This document shows positions 53,833 to 60,986 of a stretch of 64,000 nt of DNA, piece by piece. The position numbers were made by a program, and so were the translations under genes. Source of the DNA: Halovivax gelatinilyticus (lineage in GTDB: Archaea > Halobacteriota > Halobacteria > Halobacteriales > Natrialbaceae). The notes beneath the pieces are model-generated. The model made no database searches and had not been told where the DNA came from. It was given only the letters and a program-made list of their open reading frames with translations. The DNA lies in contig NZ_CP101322.1 of NCBI RefSeq assembly GCF_024300625.1, positions 2,245,992-2,309,991 of the forward strand, read 5' to 3'. The number at the start of each line of letters is the position of its first letter. Within the stretch, counting starts at the first letter, position 1.

Positions 53833-54954
53833 CTAGACGAGCACCAGCACGTACCGCGTCAGCGATCGGTGGACGCGCCGTTCGAATGCCGCGTCGATCG
53901 TCCAGCCGGCCTCGCGGGCCAGGCTCGCCCAGGAGCGGTCGGCGACGATGACGCCGCGGTCGGCGACGCGTCGGGTCTCTTCGAGGGCGCCCGAGACGAG
54001 GTCTTCGAGCCGGTGGGTTTCGATCTTCGACTGGCGACCGTAGGGAGCGTCGAAGACCACGGCGTCGACGGCGTCGTCGGCGAGCGGGAGGGCGGTCGCG
54101 TCGGCTCGCGCCACGTCGAAGCGGCCGGGGCGATTCGGGAGCGACGACTCTGCGGTCGGGTCGAGAAAGTGAGCGAGGTTCTCGCGCGCGCCGCGGACCA
54201 TCTTCACCTGGGCGTCGGTTCCGATCACGTTCGCGCCGACGAGTCCGGCCTCGACGAGGACGCCGCCGGTGCCACACATCGGATCCAGCACCGTCGCGTT
54301 CGGGCGGGCACCGGCGAGGTTGACGACGGCGCGCGCGAGCAGCGGATCCATGCTCCCCGGCTGGAAGAACGGCTTGTCGGTCGGCCGCCGGTCGCCGAAG
54401 TCGCGGACACTTTCGGCGGCGAGCCAGCCGAGCGCACAGACCGAGTGGTGGTCGCCCGTCGCGGCGTCCGTCCCGTGGGCCAGTCCGTTCTCCCCGTCGG
54501 CCGGTTTCAGCACGGATCCGCTGTCGGGATCGATCGGCCCCTCCGAGAAACTGGCGCGCAGGACGTGATCCGGGTCGTCCAGGTCGACGCTGTACCCGCG
54601 GTCCGTGAGTACCCCGCCGAGCGTTCGCTCGGCCTCGGCGGTGTCGATGCCGGTGGTTCCCTTCACGTCGGTCGCGCGGACGGCCACGGTTCCCGCTCTG
54701 TCGAGGGCGGCCGTTTCGAGCAGGACGCGAGCGCTCGCCAGAGCCGCGTCGGTGCGGCCGACGAGTTCACTCGCGCGGCGGGTGTAGGCGAGCGTGCGAA
54801 CGCGTTCGTGCGAGATAGCCTTCGCGAGCGCGAGTCCCGGACCCAGCGGCTCCAGTCCGGTCGCCGCGGCGCGCGCTTCGGCGATCGCGAACGCGTCGTC
54901 TTCACCCCCGAGTTCGAGGACGTACACGGTCGTAGGTGACGGACGACGGGCCAT
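53833..54954 (-). CDS. trmG10: tRNA (guanine(10)-N2)-dimethyltransferase, THUMP family
   Basis: Methylates G10 of tRNA. 373 residues. An N-terminal THUMP region (about 1-170) precedes a Rossmann methyltransferase domain with the SAM motif DPMCGTGG (224-231) and the catalytic DAPYG (302-306), here Asp-Ala-Pro-Tyr where many homologs have Asp-Pro-Pro-Tyr. The C-terminal 20 residues are repeated 1 kb downstream as a displaced fragment. Start at the ATG at 54954; divergent from tbp. Confidence 0.88.
   Translation of the reverse strand: MARRPSPTTVYVLELGGEDDAFAIAEARAAATGLEPLGPGLALAKAISHERVRTLAYTRRASELVGRTDAALASARVLLETAALDRAGTVAVRATDVKGTTGIDTAEAERTLGGVLTDRGYSVDLDDPDHVLRASFSEGPIDPDSGSVLKPADGENGLAHGTDAATGDHHSVCALGWLAAESVRDFGDRRPTDKPFFQPGSMDPLLARAVVNLAGARPNATVLDPMCGTGGVLVEAGLVGANVIGTDAQVKMVRGARENLAHFLDPTAESSLPNRPGRFDVARADATALPLADDAVDAVVFDAPYGRQSKIETHRLEDLVSGALEETRRVADRGVIVADRSWASLAREAGWTIDAAFERRVHRSLTRYVLVLV
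53840..53877. repeat. 38-bp direct repeat, right copy
   Basis: Identical over 38 bases to 52851-52888. It lies in the intact trmG10 coding end. Confidence 0.85.
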
Positions 54955-55104
54955 GAGCGTACCGTTTCGTCTGGGTCGGACGGCGATGGGCGGTGGCTTC
55001 AGTCCGAACCTGCGACGGCACTCTGATCGCCGGCGTACAGCCGCGTCAGCGTCTGACGAGCGTCACACACTATCGTTCAACTTGACAGATCGGGGAGCGG
55101 TACC

Positions 55105-55120
55105 AACCTTTATAAAGGTT
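55105..55120 (+). promoter_or_regulatory. Palindromic TATA element of the tbp promoter
   Basis: AACCTTTATAAAGGTT is a perfect 16-bp palindrome with TATA in the middle, about 31 bases before the tbp ATG. A second A/T block, TTTTTAAAC (about 55130-55138), lies closer. The symmetry would allow TBP to bind in either direction or a dimeric regulator to overlap the box, so tbp may be autoregulated. Confidence 0.55.
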
Positions 55121-55143
55121 AAATACGTCTTTTTAAACGACCA

Positions 55144-55704
55144 ATGACGGATCCGAAGGACACCATCAACATCGAGAACGTGGTGGCGTCGACCGGTATC
55201 GGACAGGAACTCGACCTCCAGAGCGTCGCGATGGACCTCGAGGGGGCCGACTACGACCCCGAGCAGTTTCCCGGTCTCGTCTACCGAACACAGAATCCAA
55301 AATCCGCCGCGCTCATCTTCCGCTCGGGGAAGATCGTCTGCACCGGCGCGAAGAGCACCGACGACGTCCACGAGAGCCTGCGCATCGTCTTCGATAAGCT
55401 GCGCGAACTCCAGATTCAGGTCAACGAGGACCCCGAAATCGTCGTCCAGAACATCGTCACGTCCGCGGACCTGGGTCGAAATCTCAACCTGAACGCGATC
55501 GCGATCGGGCTGGGCTTAGAGAACATCGAGTACGAACCGGAGCAGTTCCCGGGACTCGTCTACCGCCTCGACGAACCCGAAGTCGTCGCGCTGCTTTTCG
55601 GCTCCGGAAAGCTCGTCATCACCGGCGGCAAGCGCCCCGTCGACGCCGAACACGCCGTCGACAAGATCGTCTCCCGGCTCGAAGACCTCGGCCTGCTCGA
55701 ATAG
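55144..55704 (+). CDS. tbp: TATA-box binding protein
   Basis: 186 residues, two direct repeats of the saddle fold: NIENVVASTGIGQELDL...FPGLVYRTQNPKSAALIFRSG and the second, VVQNIVTSADLGRNLNL...FPGLVYRLDEPEVVALLFGSG, with GKIVCTG and GKLVITG endings (each quoted in pieces). Recruits RNA polymerase to promoters with TFB. Haloarchaea often have several tbp genes; this is a full-length one. ATG at 55144. Confidence 0.97.
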   Translation: MTDPKDTINIENVVASTGIGQELDLQSVAMDLEGADYDPEQFPGLVYRTQNPKSAALIFRSGKIVCTGAKSTDDVHESLRIVFDKLRELQIQVNEDPEIVVQNIVTSADLGRNLNLNAIAIGLGLENIEYEPEQFPGLVYRLDEPEVVALLFGSGKLVITGGKRPVDAEHAVDKIVSRLEDLGLLE

Positions 55705-56082
55705 CCGACGAGCCGATCGTTCGAAGCGAACGAGGCGAGTCGGCAGACCGCTACTACGGCGCCGGCCGCGAGGGGCCGACGAGCGAGTCACTGCCATCCC
55801 GACCGACCGCCACGACCGTTTTTCGAACCCAACCGCCGACGAGCCGTGCCACCAACCACCGACGGCCGTTCGCGGCCCGAAACTGGCCGTAGCCGTCGGA
55901 ACGGTCAGGTGACACACCTTCGTACTCGAGTTTCACAGTTGCGACCGAATCGAATTTCGGTTACACACGGGCAGTTACGCGATCGAGTACACAGGTCCTA
56001 CAACCGAACAGTCACGTCGACCGAGTTGTTATCTCTGCGTTACTTGCGAAAAATATTGTCCTTCGAACTCCTACGTCGACGC
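55705..56082. other. 378-bp intergenic region after tbp
   Basis: Contains no supported gene. The 3' part holds the probable promoter of the next gene (AAATATTG at about 56051-56058, 27 bases before the ATG). A short hairpin GTTCG-AAG-CGAAC lies just after the tbp stop. Otherwise nothing recognised. Confidence 0.5.
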
Positions 56083-57369
56083 ATGCGCCGCAGGGACTAT
56101 CTGGCTGGTGCTGGGGCCGTCTGCGTCGGTGGCGTCGCGGCCGCCGGAGCGGATCGGTCCGGATCGATCGAGCGCCGCGGATCGGTCGAGCAGCTGATCG
56201 TCGCCCCGGAGACGACGATCCTCTTCGAGATATCGCGTTCCGACGAAGTCGAACCGGCCGACATCGAGTGGGACCTCGGTGACCTGCCGGGCGGCGGACT
56301 GGCCGCAGACCTCGAGTACGAGACCGGAGACGGCGTGCGCTCGGTTCGCTTCGAGGAACTCGGTACGTACGAGATCAGCGCGAGTCACGAGGATACGACC
56401 GTTCGTTGGGACGTCACCGTCGACGACGACGGCGCGGGACCGCCGACGATCGAATCGATCGAAACGGACCCGAGGCCGGGCGAGACCGTCGGCATCGACG
56501 ATTCGGTCGAGGTCACCGCCACGGCGGTCGACCCTGAGGGCGACCTCGATCGGCTCGTCTGGGTCGAGGGCCGAAACTACCTGGTCGTCGAGATCGACGA
56601 GATCGACGGCGATCGCGCCACGGCCACGCTCTCGCTCGATGAGACGCCTCACTGGATCGACTTCGGCTACCCGACGGTGGCCTACCCCGTCTGCGCGGAC
56701 GGCCGCCTCGGCGAGAGAGCGACGAGCGACGGCCCGGCCGTCCGCCAGCCGTTCGACGTCGAAATCGTCGAGACGAACGCACCCGTCGCGGCGGGCGAGC
56801 GGTTTTCGGCCACCGTCGCCGTCGAGAACGTCGGCGACATGATGATGGTCGGGCCGGACACGCAGGAGATTGCGCTCGTCGTCGGCGACGAGGTCGTCGA
56901 CTCGAAGACGGTGTCGCTCGGCTGGGCCGAGGAGACCCAACTCACGCTCGGATACGAGACGTATCCCGTCGCGGAGGACGTCTCGTTCTCGGTTCGGGTC
57001 GAGGGCGAAGACGACGCCGATTCCGTCGATATCGAGGTGTACGCCGATTCGGAAAACGGAGGCGCAGGCCGCGGAACCCTCTCCGTGGATATCTCCGGGA
57101 CCAATGCGCCCGTGACCGGTGGTGAGCGTCTGGAGGTGTTGGCGAACGTCGGATCCGACGGATCGGGAGATGCGACCGGTCCGATCGAACTCGTCGTCGG
57201 CGGCGAGGTCGTCGACACCCGCTCGATCGAACTGCCGGCCGGCTCAACCGACACCGTCGCGCTCGGCTACGAAACGTACCCCGTCCGGCGTGACGTCGAC
57301 GTCACGCTCACCGTCCGCACTCCTGACGACGCGGCGTCGACGACGGTGCCGGTTCGCGGTCGGGACTAA
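56083..57369 (+). CDS. Tat-exported surface protein with CARDB-like repeats
   Basis: 428 residues. N-terminal RRRDYLAGAGAVCVGGVAAA is a Tat-type signal. Then come a PKD/Ig-like acidic region with SIETDPRPGETVGIDDSVEV and two CARDB-like units (about 225-320 and 330-425) each carrying VVGDEVVDSKTV / VVGGEVVDTRSI and LGYETYPV. Probably a cell-surface adhesion or stalk protein. ATG at 56083 with a TATA about 27 bases upstream. Confidence 0.7.
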   Translation: MRRRDYLAGAGAVCVGGVAAAGADRSGSIERRGSVEQLIVAPETTILFEISRSDEVEPADIEWDLGDLPGGGLAADLEYETGDGVRSVRFEELGTYEISASHEDTTVRWDVTVDDDGAGPPTIESIETDPRPGETVGIDDSVEVTATAVDPEGDLDRLVWVEGRNYLVVEIDEIDGDRATATLSLDETPHWIDFGYPTVAYPVCADGRLGERATSDGPAVRQPFDVEIVETNAPVAAGERFSATVAVENVGDMMMVGPDTQEIALVVGDEVVDSKTVSLGWAEETQLTLGYETYPVAEDVSFSVRVEGEDDADSVDIEVYADSENGGAGRGTLSVDISGTNAPVTGGERLEVLANVGSDGSGDATGPIELVVGGEVVDTRSIELPAGSTDTVALGYETYPVRRDVDVTLTVRTPDDAASTTVPVRGRD

Positions 57370-57470
57370 CCGCGAGCCGGACCCCGCGGTCGCAACCGAG
57401 CCGATCCCGACGCGTCGGCCGCTCTCGCGCTGTCCGTGTTTATTTGACCCCCGAAGCCGAACGAAGCGAC

Positions 57471-58265
57471 ATGCTCGATCTGCGATTTTCAGAAGACGAA
57501 CTCGCGACCCGTCGCGAACACATCGTCGGGTTCATCCGCGATCAGACCGACGCTGCCGGCGTAGATGGGGCCGTTCTCGGTCTCTCCGGCGGCATCGACA
57601 GCACGCTCACGGCGCACCTCGCCACCGAGGCGCTCGGTCCGGAGAACGTTCACGGACTCGTCCTTCCCGCGGTCGTCAGCACCACCGACAACATGAGCGA
57701 CGCCGAGCGCGTCGCGAAAGACCTGGGCGTCTCCCACGACGTGATCGAGATCGAACCGGTCGTCGACGCCCTCCTCGCGGCCTACCCCGAAGCCGAGGGC
57801 GATCACGAGGCGGTCGGCAACGCCCGCGCCCGCATCAGAGCGGTCTTCAACTACCTCGTGGCCAACCACGAGAACCGGCTCGTCCTTGGAACGGGAAACC
57901 GAAGCGAAGCCTGTGTCGGCTACTTTACGAAGTACGGCGACGGCGCCGTCGACTGTCACCCCATCGGCAATCTCTACAAACAGCAGGTACGCCAGCTGGC
58001 CAGCCACCTGGGCGTGCCCGACGACCTCGTCGAGAAGACGCCGACGGCGGAGCTGTGGGCCGATCAGACCGACGAGGACGAACTCGGACTCACCTACGAC
58101 GAACTGGATGCGATCCTCGCGACCCACGTCGACGGTCCCCTCTCGGTCGAGGCGACCGTTCGCCTGTCTGGGCTCGACCGGGAGACCGTCGAACGCGTCC
58201 GCGCACTCTACGAGGCGAGCGAGCACAAGCGAAACCCGCCGCCGGCCCCCGCGCCGATCGAGTGA
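57471..58265 (+). CDS. nadE: NH3-dependent NAD+ synthetase
   Basis: 264 residues. P-loop LGLSGGIDST (36-45) of the N-type ATP-PPase. TGNRSEACVGYFTKYGDGAV holds the adenylate and Mg-binding motif, and KTPTAELWADQTDE the C-terminal NaAD site. The enzyme converts nicotinate adenine dinucleotide to NAD using ammonia; there is no glutaminase domain. TGTTTATT lies about 27-33 bases before the ATG. Confidence 0.95.
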   Translation: MLDLRFSEDELATRREHIVGFIRDQTDAAGVDGAVLGLSGGIDSTLTAHLATEALGPENVHGLVLPAVVSTTDNMSDAERVAKDLGVSHDVIEIEPVVDALLAAYPEAEGDHEAVGNARARIRAVFNYLVANHENRLVLGTGNRSEACVGYFTKYGDGAVDCHPIGNLYKQQVRQLASHLGVPDDLVEKTPTAELWADQTDEDELGLTYDELDAILATHVDGPLSVEATVRLSGLDRETVERVRALYEASEHKRNPPPAPAPIE

Positions 58266-58283
58266 GCCGTCGTGGCGTGACGA

Positions 58284-59003
58284 TCACTCGCGCAGCGCCC
58301 GAAGCGCCTCCCGATGGGTCTCGACGAGGTCTGCGAACGCCTCGGCCTCGCGTTCTTCTTGACTCGCCGCGTCGTCACCGTCGCGAATCCGCTCGCAGAG
58401 TACCGAAAGCGTCTCGGGCGGGTTGGCCGCGAGTTCGGCGACCACCTCGTCCGGCTCGGTCGCGATTCGACCGATAAGGCCCATCTCCAGCGCCGTCTCC
58501 GCGTCGATCGTCCGTCCCGTGAGCGCGAGGTCGAGCGCCGGGCCCTCGCCGACGATCCGGGGAAGCCTGACGGTACCGCCCCAGGCGCCGAAGAGGCCGA
58601 ACGTGACGCCCGGTTCGCCGAACGTCGACCGGGGCGTCGCGACCCGGAGGTCGCAGGCGAGCGCGAGTTCGAGACCGCCACCCATCGCGGGCCCGTCTAT
58701 CGCCGCGACGACGGTGGCCTCACACGCTTCGATGGCCCGGGCGACGCGCTGGCCGAGTTCCGCGAGTTCCCGGCCCCCGTCGCGGTCGAGCCGAGAGACG
58801 ACGTCCAGGTCGGCGCCGGCGCAGAACGCGTCGCCGCGCCCTTCGAGGACGATCACCGGTTCGTCGGCGTCGACCACGGCGTCGAAAAGCGTCTCGAGTC
58901 CGCTCGGCGTGAGGGCGTTTCGGGCCGCCGGGCGGTCGAACGCGATCCGGCGGATCGGCGTCTCGGCCTCATCCGGGGTCACGGTTCGTTCGACGTCGAT
59001 CAT
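58284..59003 (-). CDS. Enoyl-CoA hydratase/isomerase family protein
   Basis: 239 residues, crotonase fold. The oxyanion-hole motifs are GRGDAFCAGADLDVV and AIDGPAMGGGLELALACDLRV, and the active-site loop is FGEPGVTFGLFGAWGG. The second catalytic carboxylate of canonical hydratases appears as E in the GEPGVTFG loop. Likely acts in fatty-acid or amino-acid CoA metabolism; precise substrate unknown. Start is the ATG at 59003. Confidence 0.82.
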   Translation of the reverse strand: MIDVERTVTPDEAETPIRRIAFDRPAARNALTPSGLETLFDAVVDADEPVIVLEGRGDAFCAGADLDVVSRLDRDGGRELAELGQRVARAIEACEATVVAAIDGPAMGGGLELALACDLRVATPRSTFGEPGVTFGLFGAWGGTVRLPRIVGEGPALDLALTGRTIDAETALEMGLIGRIATEPDEVVAELAANPPETLSVLCERIRDGDDAASQEEREAEAFADLVETHREALRALRE

Positions 59004-59060
59004 ACCGCGACCCAGGGGATACTTTCCAAAGGTCTTTGCGTCCCCCACCGCTATCAATCG

Positions 59061-59759
59061 ATGATGGATCGGGTCTCCCGCTGTCGGCGTGCCACTCGCG
59101 AAGCCGTGACGGACGTGGCGCCACCGCCGCTGTGCGATCGACTGCGAACGGAGATCGACGCCCACCCGCTCACGCCGGCCGTGTTGACCGTCGAGAGCGC
59201 GCTCGCCGCGGACCCGAACGCCGACGTCGACGACGTCCTCTCGCTCGCGGCCGGGACGCAGCTCATCTACACTGGGCTCGCGCTGACCCGCACGCTGGCA
59301 CACGATGAGCCCTGGGGCGAGCGCCTCGACGCCGACGGACCCACGGTGGCGGATACGACCAACCGAACCGCCGCCGACCTCTCGATCGTCGCCGCCGACG
59401 TGCTCGTCGCCCGCGGCTTCTCCCTGCTCGCGCTCACCGACGCCTCCGACCGCGCCGTCGAGACCGTCCGGGCGTTCGGTCGCGATCAGACGCGCCGGGA
59501 CAACCCCGAAACCGACGAGGCGGCGATCGACGAACGCCTCGAACGCGACATCCTCGAACTCGCGGTCGTGACCGGCGCGGCCGCCGTCGAAACCGAGCCG
59601 GAACCCGCGCTGGTCTCGTTCGCCGCCGACCTCGCCGATCGATCCGCCGACACCTACCCACAGCCCGACCAGTGGCTCGAATCGATCGACGCCGCGACCG
59701 TCGACGGGCTGGCCAGCGACGGCGGCACCCCGGATCGGTCCCCGAGCGCGGGCGAGTAG
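59061..59759 (+). CDS. Haloarchaeal helical protein resembling a degenerate polyprenyl synthase
   Basis: 232 residues, nearly all helical. LAAGTQLIYTGLALTRTLAH and DLSIVAADVLVARGFSLLAL recall the helix pair of polyprenyl synthases around the first DDxxD motif, but no DDxxD is present. It therefore is unlikely to be a working synthase and fits a haloarchaeal family (possibly DUF7114). Two adjacent ATGs; 59061 taken. Followed by tRNA-Thr. Confidence 0.55.
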   Translation: MMDRVSRCRRATREAVTDVAPPPLCDRLRTEIDAHPLTPAVLTVESALAADPNADVDDVLSLAAGTQLIYTGLALTRTLAHDEPWGERLDADGPTVADTTNRTAADLSIVAADVLVARGFSLLALTDASDRAVETVRAFGRDQTRRDNPETDEAAIDERLERDILELAVVTGAAAVETEPEPALVSFAADLADRSADTYPQPDQWLESIDAATVDGLASDGGTPDRSPSAGE

Positions 59760-59848
59760 TGCGGACGTGGTGTGCGCGCGATCGCGCGCCACACCGACGC
59801 CGTGGATCGAAACGGATTTACCTGCTTCCCGGCAACTCCCATTTGCGC

Positions 59849-59920
59849 GCCTGGGTAGCTTAGCGGTAAAGCGCGTCCTTGGTAAGGACGAGAGCCCGGG
59901 TTCAAATCCCGGCCTAGGCT
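59849..59920 (+). tRNA. tRNA-Thr (anticodon GGT)
   Basis: Full cloverleaf of 72 bases: acceptor GCCTGGG (59849-59855) with CCTAGGC (59913-59919) including one G-U; D-arm; anticodon stem CGTCC/GGACG (59874-59878 / 59886-59890) with loop TTGGTAA, anticodon GGT at 59881-59883; T-arm CCGGG/CCCGG around TTCAAAT. Discriminator T; CCA not encoded. No intron. Confidence 0.97.
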
Positions 59921-60253
59921 TGTTATCCGCTCTTTCGTGTTATTCTAACTCGATCCGACAAAAGGGGACAAAAAACACTGCCAGAAGAAATGGTTGTAGC
60001 TCAACGTCCCCGAAGGCTAACTCAGATCCACAAGTGAAAATAATGAAAACTGACGCCGGGCGCGAGCCGTGGCCCACTGGACAGGGTGACAACCCGTTAG
60101 CACAGCGTGATTCGAACCAGCCGGCACACTGTGCCCGATCAAACAATCAAACCCAGACCCGCTCAATTTTTCACCAACGAAACTCCGATACCTCGGAATT
60201 CACAATTTCCTTAAACCGAGCGCACCACCCGTTCACGCATCAAGTTTCGATCG
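59921..60253. other. AT-richer 333-bp stretch after tRNA-Thr
   Basis: No frame here shows haloarchaeal codon use. By eye it is poorer in G+C than the surrounding kilobases, with A-runs and several short inverted repeats, e.g. GCACAG/CTGTGC around 60100-60135. It may be foreign DNA linked to the zinc-ribbon genes that follow. No repeat of the tRNA 3' end was found within 1 kb. Confidence 0.4.
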
Positions 60254-60270
60254 TATATCCACTAGATATA
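60254..60270 (+). promoter_or_regulatory. TATA box inside an inverted repeat
   Basis: TATATC-CACTA-GATATA (6-bp arms, 60254-60270) with the TATA (TAGATATA, 60263-60270) in its right half. About 27 bases downstream begins the leader RNA. Looks like an operator overlapping the core promoter. Confidence 0.5.
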
Positions 60271-60296
60271 AGCCCCAACGGCCCCTCTCTCGACGT

Positions 60297-60390
60297 GGAA
60301 GCCACTCGCTCTGGCGTACCAGAGTCGGCAGAAATGCCTCGGGTGTTGTAGCACCCGAGACGTGGCTTCCGAAACCCGCCTGAGGGTTTT
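60297..60390 (+). ncRNA. Cloverleaf-like leader RNA with terminator hairpin
   Basis: A closing stem GGAAGCCAC/GTGGCTTCC (60297-60305 / 60362-60370, 9 bp) encloses three hairpins. The first is CTCTGG-CGTA-CCAGAG (60309-60324), the second GGCA-GAAA-TGCC (60327-60338, a GNRA tetraloop), and the third CTCGGGTG-TTGTAG-CACCCGAG (60338-60359). The base at 60338 is shared, so one pair must open. Then AAACCC-GCCTGA-GGGTTTT (60372-60390) forms a terminator-like hairpin just before the ATG at 60400. Its right arm also contains GAGGG, which might be the ribosome binding site. A TATA lies about 27 bases before the stem. This is the layout of a cis-regulatory leader: a folded aptamer-like part, then a control hairpin, then a gene. 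Not a tRNA: no T-loop or D-loop consensus. Confidence 0.6.
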
Positions 60391-60399
60391 ACGCAAGCC

Positions 60400-60747
60400 A
60401 TGACACGCTATACACCAGACCACCATAAAGCCCGCGCACAGCCCGCCTATCCACGATACACGGTGACTACCAAGTTTCTCGATTCGAGACACTCCATCAC
60501 CGACACCCCAGCCATCCACACAACCTCCGGCCCCACCGAAGACAGCCTCTTCGTGCCCGTCGCCCGCCCGACCGACCCGTACCGGTACGGCATCGTCTCG
60601 CGAGAGCACTACCCACCGTGTCCGAGTTGCACCGAACCAGTGATCACAATCAGAACACTCGGGCCGCACCGACACACCGCGGATCCCTGCGGCTGCGATC
60701 TCGACGCCCACACGGTCGCCCACTTTCTGCGAGGGCCAAGCAGATGA
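60400..60747 (+). CDS. Zinc-ribbon protein with CxxC...HxH...CGC, 115 aa
   Basis: The C-terminal 45 residues carry CPSC, then GPHRH, then PCGC, a Cys/His zinc-binding pattern. The first 65 residues are hydrophilic and Thr-rich with no named domain. The next gene encodes a short paralog of this zinc part. ATG at 60400, following the cloverleaf leader; the last bases overlap the next ATG (ATGA). May bind DNA or RNA; function unknown. Confidence 0.55.
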   Translation: MTRYTPDHHKARAQPAYPRYTVTTKFLDSRHSITDTPAIHTTSGPTEDSLFVPVARPTDPYRYGIVSREHYPPCPSCTEPVITIRTLGPHRHTADPCGCDLDAHTVAHFLRGPSR

Positions 60748-60902
60748 CCGACACACCGGACCTAGAGAACTGCCCGTTCCCGCTGTGTCCGTTCTGTGAG
60801 ACGCCGGTCGTCAGTATCACGTCGACGGGGCCACACTCCCACTCGGCCAGTCCCTGCGGCTGTGGACTCACCCTCACGGACGTCCAGGAGATGCAGGGAT
60901 AG
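60744..60902 (+). CDS. Short zinc-ribbon paralog, 52 aa
   Basis: MTDTPDLENCPFPL, then CPFC, GPHSH and PCGC, the same pattern and spacing as in the gene upstream (CPSC, GPHRH, PCGC), so a tandem duplication. It lacks the N-terminal extension. Translationally coupled to the first gene by a four-base overlap. Confidence 0.6.
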   Translation: MTDTPDLENCPFPLCPFCETPVVSITSTGPHSHSASPCGCGLTLTDVQEMQG

Positions 60903-60906
60903 CGGA

Positions 60907-60943
60907 ACCGACACGAAAAATCACCGTCCACCGAGGTGTCGGT
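60907..60943 (+). terminator. Long-loop hairpin after the zinc-ribbon genes
   Basis: ACCGACAC (60907-60914) pairs perfectly with GTGTCGGT (60936-60943) across a 21-base loop, starting five bases after the second stop codon. Likely 3' end of the zinc-ribbon transcript. Confidence 0.4.
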
Positions 60944-60986
60944 CACCGAATGATTCATGGGACTCTCCCGACGTGGCCTTATACGA

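Larger units (their letters stand above)
52838..53880. mobile_element. Candidate integrated VapBC cassette
   Basis: About 1 kb bounded by the displaced 3' end of a trmG10-like gene (left) and the 3' end of the intact trmG10 (right), sharing a perfect 38-bp direct repeat. It carries only vapB and vapC; no integrase is visible. The layout is that of an element inserted at the 3' end of a gene and restoring it, as integrated elements often do. Alternatives are a partial gene duplication or recombination between relatives. Confidence 0.4.

Noticed and set aside
58314-59060. Long in-frame extension upstream of the 59061 gene
   Set aside because: It is antisense to the enoyl-CoA hydratase gene and shows shadow composition; the ATG at 59061 was used.
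60095-60140. GGTTCGAATC on the minus strand, like a tRNA T-loop
   Set aside because: No flanking T-stem or other tRNA arms pair around it; coincidence.
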